A DNA stretch of 64,000 bases from positions 4,872,001-4,936,000 of the forward strand of contig NZ_OY769915.1 in NCBI RefSeq assembly GCF_963669205.1, in the 5' to 3' direction. Source of the DNA: an uncultured Roseibium sp. (GTDB lineage Bacteria; Pseudomonadota; Alphaproteobacteria; Rhizobiales; Stappiaceae). The notes under the pieces are model-generated. The model ran no database searches. It was given only the letters and a program-made list of their open reading frames with translations, and was not told where the DNA came from. The translations under genes were made by a program, and so were the position numbers. Shown here piece by piece: positions 33,510-40,858 of this stretch (its first letter is position 1; each line of letters starts with the position of its first letter).

Positions 33510-34282
33510 TTTCGTTTTCTCCTGTAAGAGCGTTGAGTTCGTCTGTTTCGGACTGCGCGGTCGCGTGTGAGCCAAACCGCCCGGATGAGGTGCGCAAAAA
33601 CGGAACCTGCGCGGACGCATCCGGCTGCCGCCAGCGCATGCCTGAATGTGTCTCTTTCGCCGCCGCCGGTCGTGCAGTGAGGACAATGCCGCAACACGCC
33701 ACACAGGCTTTGTCGCAGTCAATCGGCCACGGTTTACAAATCAGACCAAATCACGCAGCGAGCGAGACCAAATCCGGAACCTGATCCGTGAAGTCCAGCT
33801 GAAGTCGCAGGAAATCAGGCTGAACAAAAACACCAATATTGACTGATTTTGCCATATTTTCCGGAGCTTAGCCTCCGATTTCATTCATCCTTCGCACTTG
33901 CTGCCCAAGAACATGGTCCGGTGCCTCGAACCGGGGATTTCACCAACTGCAATCGGTATCTTAAACAACCGGCACAAATCAACACAAATTTTTACAAATA
34001 AACCGAACACGCCAAACTCGAGTACTGAAATCGGCGAAAAATGCTCTGAAATCACTTGTCCCAGGAGAACAGACAACCCACGTCGCGCGTTACCAAAGTG
34101 GCCAAGCCTCGGAAAAATGGATTTAGTTCAGAAACTTAATGGGAAAAACATGTACCGCACCCGATCATTGCGAAATTTTCGCTTTTCGACTTTACAAATA
34201 ATTGACAAGTTTTCCTTGCGGGCTTAATCATCACGAGGAAGAAACACGTGCCTGTTTGCACTTGAGCGGTGGGGAGAACCGG
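33510..34282. other. Long, partly AT-rich divergent intergenic region
   Basis: 773 bp without a convincing gene. The left third is GC-rich. From about 33730 the sequence is clearly AT-rich and carries the second exact copy of ACAAATTTTTACAA (33984-33997) and a variant, ACAAATAATTGACAA, at 34194-34208, 75 bp before the RraA-like gene. A dyad CCGGT-N7-ACCGG at 33918-33934 looks superficially like a tRNA T-arm. The region should contain the promoters for the SDR (-) and the RraA/GntR pair (+). Confidence 0.45.
33984..33997. promoter_or_regulatory. Candidate regulator site ACAAATTTTTACAA (copy 2)
   Basis: Exact copy of the 14-mer upstream of dctP. Here it lies between the divergent SDR and RraA-like genes, followed by a related ACAAATAATTGACAA at 34194-34208. 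The recurrence in two promoters of the same functional cluster supports a shared regulator, most simply the GntR protein encoded at 34975. Confidence 0.45.
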
Positions 34283-34999
34283 ATGACGGGTCTGAACGAA
34301 CAGACAAAAATGAAGTTCATGAATGTCAGCACGGCAACGCTCACAACGGTGATGTTCAAACGGGGTTTGCGGAACATCTTTTTGCAAGGCATCCATCGGC
34401 TGCGTCCGGGACCGAACATGGTCGGGATCGCCTATACGCTGAGATACATCCCGGCCCGGGAGGATCTTGACCATCTGGACTCTTTTGCGGATCCGGCCAA
34501 CGCCCAGCGCAAGGGTGTTGAGGAGTGTCCCGCCGGTGCCGTTTTCATGATCGATTCCCGTGGTGATGCATCTGCGGCCTCGGCAGGGTGCATCCTGGCA
34601 GCCCGCCTGCAGGCGCGCGGCTGCCGGGGCATCGTCACCGACGGCGGGTTCCGCGACACGCCCGAAATCGCACAACTGGAGATGCCCGGCTACCACGCCC
34701 GTCCGAGCGCACCGACCAACCTGACAAAACACCACGCCGTTGCCGTGAATGACCCGATTGCCTGTGGCGGTGTTTCGGTTTTCCCGGGAGATATCATCGT
34801 CGGCGACAACGAAGGTGTTGTTTGCGTGCCGCAACATATGGCAATTGAGGTAGCGGATGAGGCAACCGAAATGACAGTGTTCGAGGACTTTGTCATGGAG
34901 ATGGTCAAACAGGGCGCATCGACTTTCGGGCTCTATCCCCCGACCGATCCGTCAACACTGGACAGGTTTAGATCGTGGCGACAGGAAAACGGCAGGTAA
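34283..34999 (+). CDS. RraA-family protein (4-hydroxy-4-methyl-2-oxoglutarate aldolase-like)
   Basis: RraA/HMG-CHA aldolase-family protein of 238 aa. The conserved GGxRD motif is at residues 121-125 (TDGGFRDTPEI), with Arg124 and Asp125 as ligand and metal contacts, and the family segment FPGDIIVGDNEGVVCVP is near residue 172. Family members are divalent-metal-dependent aldolases/decarboxylases of 2-keto acids or, in enterobacteria, RNase E inhibitors. The ATG at 34283 with GGGGAGAA upstream is preferred to an upstream Met at 34202. Beside a TRAP transporter and SDR, an aldolase or oxaloacetate-decarboxylase role is more likely than RNase control. It overlaps the GntR gene by 25 bp. Confidence 0.88.
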   Translation: MTGLNEQTKMKFMNVSTATLTTVMFKRGLRNIFLQGIHRLRPGPNMVGIAYTLRYIPAREDLDHLDSFADPANAQRKGVEECPAGAVFMIDSRGDASAASAGCILAARLQARGCRGIVTDGGFRDTPEIAQLEMPGYHARPSAPTNLTKHHAVAVNDPIACGGVSVFPGDIIVGDNEGVVCVPQHMAIEVADEATEMTVFEDFVMEMVKQGASTFGLYPPTDPSTLDRFRSWRQENGR

Positions 35000-35709
35000 G
35001 GGAAAATCCGGCATCGGACCGACAGATCCGGGATCGGACGCTCTCCGACAAGGTCTACGAGAGCATTCTCGCCAAGATCATGGATGGGGACATTCCTGTC
35101 GGCGGCAAGCTGCCGACGGAACAGATGCTGACTGACGAGTTCGGTGTTTCGCGGCCAATCCTGCGCCAGGCGCTGAAGCAGTTGCGCGAGGACGACGTGG
35201 TCGTCTCGCGCCAGGGCTCCGGCTCCTACGTCAAGCGGCGGCCCGAAGGGGCCGTGCTCGATTTCGCCCCGGTGGGATCCATCGCCGACATCCAGCGCAC
35301 GTTTGAGTTTCGGGCGGCTGTCGAAGGCGAGGCCGCCTTTCTTGCCGCGGAACGGCGCACGGATGCCGACCTGAAAGAATTGCAGGACTCGCTGACCGAA
35401 TTGGACCGCTGCATCGCCGAAGGAGAACTCGGCGTGGCGGCGGACGAGATCTTTCATGTCGCCGTCTGCAATGCCGCGGATAACAAGTATTTCGTTGCCG
35501 CCAGATCGTCGATGAAATCGAACATCCTCACCGGCATGAACCTGACCCGGAACCTGTCGCTCACCAAACCGCAGGACCGGATGAAGCTGGTGCAGTCCGA
35601 GCACTACGACATCTTCAACGCGATCGAGGCGCGCGACCGGGAAGCGGCGCGGCAGGCGATGCGCGACCATGTCGAAAACGCCCGCAAACGTATTTTTGAG
35701 GGCGGGTGA
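34975..35709 (+). CDS. GntR-family regulator, FadR subfamily
   Basis: Regulator of 244 aa. The N-terminal winged helix (LSDKVYESILAKIMDGDIPVGGKLPTEQMLTDEFGVSRPILRQALKQL, residues ~23-71) is followed by an FCD effector domain with metal-binding residues in DEIFHVAVCNAADNKYF and the C-terminal HYDIFNAIEARDREAARQAMRDHV. It starts at GTG 34975, inside the end of the RraA-like gene. FadR-type regulators often control hydroxy- and sugar-acid catabolism. It likely regulates the TRAP, SDR and RraA genes through the repeated AT-rich motif. Confidence 0.92.
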   Translation: MATGKRQVRENPASDRQIRDRTLSDKVYESILAKIMDGDIPVGGKLPTEQMLTDEFGVSRPILRQALKQLREDDVVVSRQGSGSYVKRRPEGAVLDFAPVGSIADIQRTFEFRAAVEGEAAFLAAERRTDADLKELQDSLTELDRCIAEGELGVAADEIFHVAVCNAADNKYFVAARSSMKSNILTGMNLTRNLSLTKPQDRMKLVQSEHYDIFNAIEARDREAARQAMRDHVENARKRIFEGG

Positions 35710-35721
35710 ACAAACCCGCCC
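35700..35721 (+). terminator. Terminator hairpin after the GntR gene
   Basis: GGGCGGGT (35700-35707) pairs perfectly with ACCCGCCC (35714-35721) around a 6-base loop, followed by only two T. It overlaps the stop codon of the GntR gene and probably ends the RraA-GntR transcript. Confidence 0.6.
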
Positions 35722-35853
35722 TTCCCCGCTGCCAAAAAGTTCACACATTCATTGTGTTACATTTCCTTGCGTCAAGGCGACCGCATGAGCGGTCTGGCCT
35801 GAAAGAAAGGCGGGGCGGTCCGGCGCGCGCGTCCGCATGGTGAAGGGTCTGCA

Positions 35854-36636
35854 ATGTCGAAAGCTGCAAGTCTGACGCTGCGATTTGCCAGACGAACCCT
35901 TGTATTCCTGTTGGCCGTTTTCATCCTACCCGCGCTGCTGCACCTGGCTGTCTGGAGCCTGAAGGACCGCCCGCATGGCTGGCGTTACGCCACGTGGGCA
36001 AGCGCAGGCATTCTTCCGGAAAAACCGCCCGCCGACCAGGCGGAAATCTACGTTCTGACAGCCCGCACGGGTGGCATGAAAGGGGCCTTTGCGACACACT
36101 CCTGGCTGGTGCTCAAGCCCAGGGGCGCAGAGCGATACGACCGTTACGATGTCGTCGGGTGGGGCACGCCTGTCCGCAAGAATGCCTATGACGCCGACGG
36201 GCACTGGTATTCCAACAAGCCCGTCATCGACTACCGTCTGGTCGGAGAAAGGGCCGAAGAACTCCTGCCGGAAGTGGAACGCGCCATCGCGGGATATCGC
36301 TGGCGAGAACGGGGTGACTACACGATCTGGCCGGGCCCCAATTCGAATACGTTTGTCGAAACCGTTCTGCAGCGGGTCCCCGACCTTGCCGCGTCGACAC
36401 CCAGCACCGCGATCGGACGGGATTTTCCGGCGGACGGCAGGTGGATAGGGCACCGGGACGATGGCGCCTTCTTTGCGACTGCGGGTGGTTACTTCGGATT
36501 TGTCATCGGCAGCAAGGTCGGACTGGAGCTCAATTTCCTGGGCCTGGTTGCCGGGATCAATCCGGCCGCGGCCAGGATCTCGATCCCCGCTTTCGGCGCC
36601 CTCGACTTCACCCGCCTGAACGGTCCGTCCCTCTGA
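35854..36636 (+). CDS. DUF3750 family protein
   Basis: Protein of 260 aa with one N-terminal membrane helix (LVFLLAVFILPALLHLAVW, residues ~16-34) and the remainder probably periplasmic. The segment THSWLVLKPRG and the strongly conserved WPGPNSNTFVETVL (near residue 165) identify DUF3750. The NlpC/P60- or papain-like arrangement of conserved His and Asn suggests an enzyme, but no function is established to my knowledge. It stands alone with its own promoter region (35710-35853) and converges on the truncated siroheme synthase gene, 13 bases away. Confidence 0.82.
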   Translation: MSKAASLTLRFARRTLVFLLAVFILPALLHLAVWSLKDRPHGWRYATWASAGILPEKPPADQAEIYVLTARTGGMKGAFATHSWLVLKPRGAERYDRYDVVGWGTPVRKNAYDADGHWYSNKPVIDYRLVGERAEELLPEVERAIAGYRWRERGDYTIWPGPNSNTFVETVLQRVPDLAASTPSTAIGRDFPADGRWIGHRDDGAFFATAGGYFGFVIGSKVGLELNFLGLVAGINPAAARISIPAFGALDFTRLNGPSL

Positions 36637-36649
36637 CGCTTGACGGCGG

Positions 36650-37777
36650 TCAGCCGTGCGCTGACCGCACAGCCGCCCGCGCTTCCCGCTTGTCGCGAAT
36701 TTCTTGCCGCACACCGGAAACACCGGGTACGAGGGAAACCGGGATACCGGCATCGTCAAGACGTTTCAAATCGCCTTGTGTCTCTTCGCAGGAGACAGGA
36801 TCACCCGATTTCAGGCGGACGACATGTTTGCCCTGGCGTGCGAGCAGCACCATGCGGTCCCGGATGTCTTCGTCGGCAGTCTCCGGATTGGAATTGCGCC
36901 CGACAAGCATGCGCTTGGCCTCCCGGCGCGCCAGTTCCAGCACCGTATTGTCGACCCGGTCATCGAACAGGATGACATCGGCGGACTGAAGCGTCCGCAT
37001 CGCCTTGAGCGTGAGGTGTTCCGCGTCTCCCGGCCCTGCGCCGACAAGGGTGACACGCCCGGTCGCGGTTGCCCCGGCCTCGTCAATCAGCGTGTCAATT
37101 GCGCGCTCGTCTTCCGCGTCCGGGACAGAACGCGCGGAGAAGGCCAGATCGGTGAAGCCTTCCCAGAACCTGCGGCGCTCGGACCCGGCTGCGAGGGTGG
37201 CCAGCACGTTTGCGCGCACGCGCCCGGCAAGCGCGGCCCAGTCACGCAGGCTGATCGGCAAAAGGGTTTCGATGCGGCGGCGGATGGCTTGTCCGAGAAT
37301 GGGCGCCACACCATTGGTCGAAATCCCGATTACCACCGGCGAGCGATTGACGATCGAACCGAACTGAAACTCGCAAAAGGAGGGCCTGTCAATCACGTTG
37401 ACCGGGACACCGACTGCGCGGGCCGCGCAGTAAAACGCCTGCGCCTCGCCTTCGCTGACCGCGTCGCCGATGGCCAGCGCGGCTCCGTCGAAGCAACCGG
37501 CGCTCCAGACCCGTGGGTGATGCACAAAACTGCCCTTGACGCTGCCACCGGATAAAAGTGCGGCAAATGTCTCGTCGAGATTTTCCGCGTAGACGTGAAC
37601 CTGGGCTCCGGCAGCGGCGAGAAGCTCCGCCTTCCAGGCAGCAGCGTCCGTGCCGCCCGCGAGCACCACCTTTCGTCCCTTCAGCGGGAAGAAAAGCGGC
37701 AGACTTGCAAGGGCATCCACACGCGCCGGACGCCGGCGTCCGGGCGCCTTACCCGGCGCGGGCGATACGGGCCTCAT
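36650..37777 (-). CDS. cysG: Siroheme synthase CysG with truncated methyltransferase domain
   Basis: Protein of 375 aa; bifunctional CysG is usually about 460 aa. Residues ~25-235 are the precorrin-2 dehydrogenase/ferrochelatase part (LKGRKVVLAGGTDAAAWKAELLAAAGAQV and NRSPVVIGISTNGVAPILGQAIR). Residues 241-375 start a uroporphyrinogen-III methyltransferase (VTLVGAGPGDAEHLTLKAMRTLQSADVILFDD) but stop after its first subdomain. The usual GGDP-FGR region reads SGDPVSCEETQ. The second half is absent, and the next gene begins 13 bp beyond. The protein can probably still make siroheme from precorrin-2, but needs a separate methyltransferase. It overlaps nasA by 29 bp; a GTG at 37720 is an alternative start. 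Siroheme is the NirB cofactor. Confidence 0.85.
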   Translation of the reverse strand: MRPVSPAPGKAPGRRRPARVDALASLPLFFPLKGRKVVLAGGTDAAAWKAELLAAAGAQVHVYAENLDETFAALLSGGSVKGSFVHHPRVWSAGCFDGAALAIGDAVSEGEAQAFYCAARAVGVPVNVIDRPSFCEFQFGSIVNRSPVVIGISTNGVAPILGQAIRRRIETLLPISLRDWAALAGRVRANVLATLAAGSERRRFWEGFTDLAFSARSVPDAEDERAIDTLIDEAGATATGRVTLVGAGPGDAEHLTLKAMRTLQSADVILFDDRVDNTVLELARREAKRMLVGRNSNPETADEDIRDRMVLLARQGKHVVRLKSGDPVSCEETQGDLKRLDDAGIPVSLVPGVSGVRQEIRDKREARAAVRSAHG

Positions 37778-40436
37778 CGGAGGTCTCCTTGAACTTGGTG
37801 TCGAGAATGGATTGGATTTCCGAGCGGCAGGATCCGCAATTGGTCCCTGCCTTCAGGCATTCGCCGACCGCCCTGACGGTTGCCGCCCCCTGTGCGGCGG
37901 CAGCGGCTATTTCATGGCTCCCGACCTGGAAGCACGAGCAGACGATTGCACCCTTGTCAGGCATGTCGGCAGGAGGCCGACCGGCCAGCACATCAAGCCG
38001 CTTTTGCCGCTCGGTCACGGGGGCCGTCAGAAGCCCGCAGGCCCATTGGCGCGAAACGGAAACGGGTTCGGATCCGAAGAAGAAGGCTCCCGAAAGCGTA
38101 TCACCGGTCCAACCGGCAACGCGTTGAAGCCCGAGACCCGCGTCCTCGAAACGAAGCAGTTCGGCGCCCTCGCCAAGCAGTGACTGAACGAGGCACTCCC
38201 TGTCCTCGAGTTTGCTTCCCGCCAGTTCGACACGCCACCCGTCATGAGCCGGTGCGATTGCCCAATAGCCGGTTTGAAGACGGGCGGGCTTGTCGCGCAG
38301 GACGGCAAAGCCGTACCAGTCGAAATTGCGCTTGAGCAGGGAAACAGGCGTGAATTTCGAACCCGGCTGACCGGAGACCGGATCGACATCAGCAGACACA
38401 ACCGCATCAATCCGGCCATTGGACGCAAACTGGTCGGTCCAGTGCATGGGAACGAAAACCGAGCCCTTGCGAGCCCGCTCTGTCACCTGGGCACGGACAA
38501 TAACGGCACCATGCGGGCTCTTCACCTCGACGAGATCTGCAGCAGAAATGCCTGCCTGGGCCGCATCTTCCGGATGCAGCTCCGCGAAGGGTTCGGCGAT
38601 GTGGGAGGAAAGCCGCGGTGTCTTGCCGGTGCGTGTCATCGTGTGCCAGTGATCGCGGACCCTGCCGGTGTTGAGAACGAACGGGTAACGCTTTCCAAGG
38701 GCTGCAGGCGCAGCCTGCTTGACCGCAACGAAAGAGGCCTTGCCGTCAGCGGTGAAAAAACCTCCCGCCGCGAAGAAGCGCGTGGTCCTTTGTCCCTCGC
38801 CTTTTCGTTGCGGCCATTGAAACGGCTTCATCCTATCGAAGTCGTGCCCGGACAGATCGCGATAGGCGCTGATATCGAAGTCGCGGGAACCGTCATTCCG
38901 AAAACCCGACAGCGCGGCGTGTTCGCGGAATATCGCAGCAGGTCCGTCAAAGTCGAAGGCCGTTTCGAACCCCATCCTGCGCGCAACCTCGCAGATCTGC
39001 CACCAGTCCGGTCGCGCCTCACCGGGCGGGACCAGGAAAGATGTCTGTCTGGAAATTCTGCGCTCCGAATTGGTGACCGTGCCGTCCTTTTCACCCCAGG
39101 CGGCTGCGGGCAGAAGCACGTCCGCGTAGGCGACCGTGTCGGCTGCGTGCGTAACGTCCGAAACGACCACGAAGGGGCAAGCCTCAAGGGCTGCCGCAAC
39201 CCCGTCCGCATCCGGCAGACTGTCCACCGGGTTGGTCGACATGATCCAGATCGCCTTGATCCTGCCGTCCCGCGCCGCTTCGAACATCTCGACGGCTTTC
39301 AGTCCCTGCCGCTCCGCGATCGCAGGGCTGTTCCAGAAGGATTTCACGAGCGCGCGATGGTCCGGATTCTCGATGGCCATGTGGCTAGCCAGCATGTTGG
39401 CAAGTCCGCCAACCTCGCGTCCTCCCATGGCGTTGGGCTGGCCCGTTGCCGAGAACGGCCCCATTCCGGGACAGCCGATACGCCCCGTCGCCAGGTGGGT
39501 ATTGATGATCGCGTTGACCTTGTCAGTCCCGTTGACCGACTGGTTGACGCCCTGGCTGTAGACGGTGACCGTCCTGGGTGTGCGGGCCACCATCGTGTAG
39601 AACGTTGCAAGGTCACGCGGGGACAGGCCGGTTTCTTCGGCGATCCGGTTGATTTCGCACGGCCCGGCCGCCGCAAGCGCTGCATCAAAGCCGTTGGTGT
39701 GCTGGTCGATGTAAGCCCGGTCGAGCGCGTCGGTGTCCGCCAGGAAAGCCAGCAAACCGTTGAAGAGCGCAACATCGGTATCCGGGTTCAGCGCGAGGTG
39801 CAGATCGGCGATGGCGCATGTCGCGGTCTCGCGCGGGTCAATCACGACCACGCGCATCTGCGGATTATCGGCTTTCGCCGCCTCGACCCGTTGAAACAGC
39901 ACCGGATGGCACCAGGCCAGATTGGACCCGACCAGAACGAGCAGATCGCAGCTTTCCAGGTCCTCGTAGGTCCCCGGCACCGTATCGGAGCCAAACGCAC
40001 GCCTGTGTCCGGCGACCGAAGACGCCATGCAAAGACGGGAGTTCGTATCGATGTTCGCCGCTCCGATGAACCCTTTCATCAGCTTGTTGGCGGCGTAGTA
40101 GTCTTCCGTGAGAATCTGACCGGAAACATAAAAGGCAACGCTGTCGGGGCCATGCTCCCGGATGGTGCGTGAAAATGTATCGGCGACAAGATCAAGTGCT
40201 TCTGACCAGTCCGTCTTTTTCCCGCCGACCTGCGGATGAAGGATCCTGTCGTCGAGAGAAAGCGTTTCCCCGAGAGACGACCCCTTGGAGCACAGGCGTC
40301 CGAAATTCGCCGGATGCTCCGGGTCGCCCATGATATCGACGGACCCGTCAGCCTGAGGCGTCGCAAGGACCCCGCAGCCGACACCGCAATAGGGGCAGGT
40401 GGTCTTGACCGTTTTTGTGTTTGCGAAAGCGGTCAC
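37749..40436 (-). CDS. nasA: Assimilatory nitrate reductase, catalytic subunit
   Basis: Molybdopterin nitrate reductase of 895 aa that reduces nitrate to nitrite in the cytoplasm. The N-terminal [4Fe-4S] ligands are Cys14, Cys17, Cys21 and Cys49. The bis-MGD domains follow, with a molydopterin dinucleotide-binding domain from about residue 600 (FVLNTGRVRDHWHTMTRTGKTPRLSSHI). A C-terminal BFD-like [2Fe-2S] domain from residue 833 carries Cys833, Cys835, Cys867 and Cys870, as in Klebsiella NasA. There is no Tat signal, as expected for an assimilatory enzyme. It lies 77 bases downstream of nirD and overlaps cysG. Confidence 0.95.
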   Translation of the reverse strand: MTAFANTKTVKTTCPYCGVGCGVLATPQADGSVDIMGDPEHPANFGRLCSKGSSLGETLSLDDRILHPQVGGKKTDWSEALDLVADTFSRTIREHGPDSVAFYVSGQILTEDYYAANKLMKGFIGAANIDTNSRLCMASSVAGHRRAFGSDTVPGTYEDLESCDLLVLVGSNLAWCHPVLFQRVEAAKADNPQMRVVVIDPRETATCAIADLHLALNPDTDVALFNGLLAFLADTDALDRAYIDQHTNGFDAALAAAGPCEINRIAEETGLSPRDLATFYTMVARTPRTVTVYSQGVNQSVNGTDKVNAIINTHLATGRIGCPGMGPFSATGQPNAMGGREVGGLANMLASHMAIENPDHRALVKSFWNSPAIAERQGLKAVEMFEAARDGRIKAIWIMSTNPVDSLPDADGVAAALEACPFVVVSDVTHAADTVAYADVLLPAAAWGEKDGTVTNSERRISRQTSFLVPPGEARPDWWQICEVARRMGFETAFDFDGPAAIFREHAALSGFRNDGSRDFDISAYRDLSGHDFDRMKPFQWPQRKGEGQRTTRFFAAGGFFTADGKASFVAVKQAAPAALGKRYPFVLNTGRVRDHWHTMTRTGKTPRLSSHIAEPFAELHPEDAAQAGISAADLVEVKSPHGAVIVRAQVTERARKGSVFVPMHWTDQFASNGRIDAVVSADVDPVSGQPGSKFTPVSLLKRNFDWYGFAVLRDKPARLQTGYWAIAPAHDGWRVELAGSKLEDRECLVQSLLGEGAELLRFEDAGLGLQRVAGWTGDTLSGAFFFGSEPVSVSRQWACGLLTAPVTERQKRLDVLAGRPPADMPDKGAIVCSCFQVGSHEIAAAAAQGAATVRAVGECLKAGTNCGSCRSEIQSILDTKFKETSDEARIARAG

Positions 40437-40513
40437 CCAGCCCTCCCTGTTCTTTCCTCTCCAGACCCGGGCGTCTCGTTCTTTTCTTCAATCGCCATCT
40501 TCCGGTCTTTCAT

Positions 40514-40858
40514 TCATTCGGCCCGTCGCGCCAGGTCATCGGCGGCAAGCAGCACCTTGCCGCTTTCCACACGCGCCGCAGTCACCGGGACAGAGCCTTC
40601 GTCGGCACCGCGTGCCAGCCCTGTTGCAAGATCGAAAACCCAGTTGTGCAGCGGGCAGGTAACGGAGGACCCGTGCACGATGCCCTGGCTGAGGGGACCG
40701 CCCTTGTGCGGACAGCGGTCATCCAGGGCAAAAACCTCGTCATCTACGGTGCGGAACACGGCAATGCATCCGCGATCGGTCTTCACCACCCGTGCGCCTT
40801 CGCGCGGAATGTCGGCGAGATCCCCGATCGCCACCCAGTTTCTCGTTTCCGCGTTCAT
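40514..40858 (-). CDS. nirD: Nitrite reductase small subunit, Rieske-type
   Basis: NirD of 114 aa with a Rieske fold. Unlike NirD of enterobacteria, which lacks cluster ligands, it retains Cys49-x-His51 (RCPHKGGPL) and Cys68-x2-His71 (CPLHNWVF), so a [2Fe-2S] cluster is likely. It partners NirB in reducing nitrite to ammonium with NAD(P)H. The ATG overlaps the nirB stop by 4 bases. Confidence 0.93.
   Translation of the reverse strand: MNAETRNWVAIGDLADIPREGARVVKTDRGCIAVFRTVDDEVFALDDRCPHKGGPLSQGIVHGSSVTCPLHNWVFDLATGLARGADEGSVPVTAARVESGKVLLAADDLARRAE

Noticed and set aside
33918..33934. T-arm-like sequence (GGTTCGAGGC between CCGGT and ACCGG on the minus strand), suggesting a tRNA
   Set aside because: The loop register is wrong for a T-loop, and no acceptor, anticodon or D arm can be built around it.
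36650..37777. A frameshift as the cause of the short cysG
   Set aside because: No frame on this strand continues the methyltransferase sequence beyond 36650, and only 13 bp separate its stop from the convergent gene, so it is a true truncation.
38244..40172. A 642-codon plus-strand open frame opposite nasA
   Set aside because: The nasA protein is intact on the other strand with all its motifs; the antisense translation has no recognisable family features.
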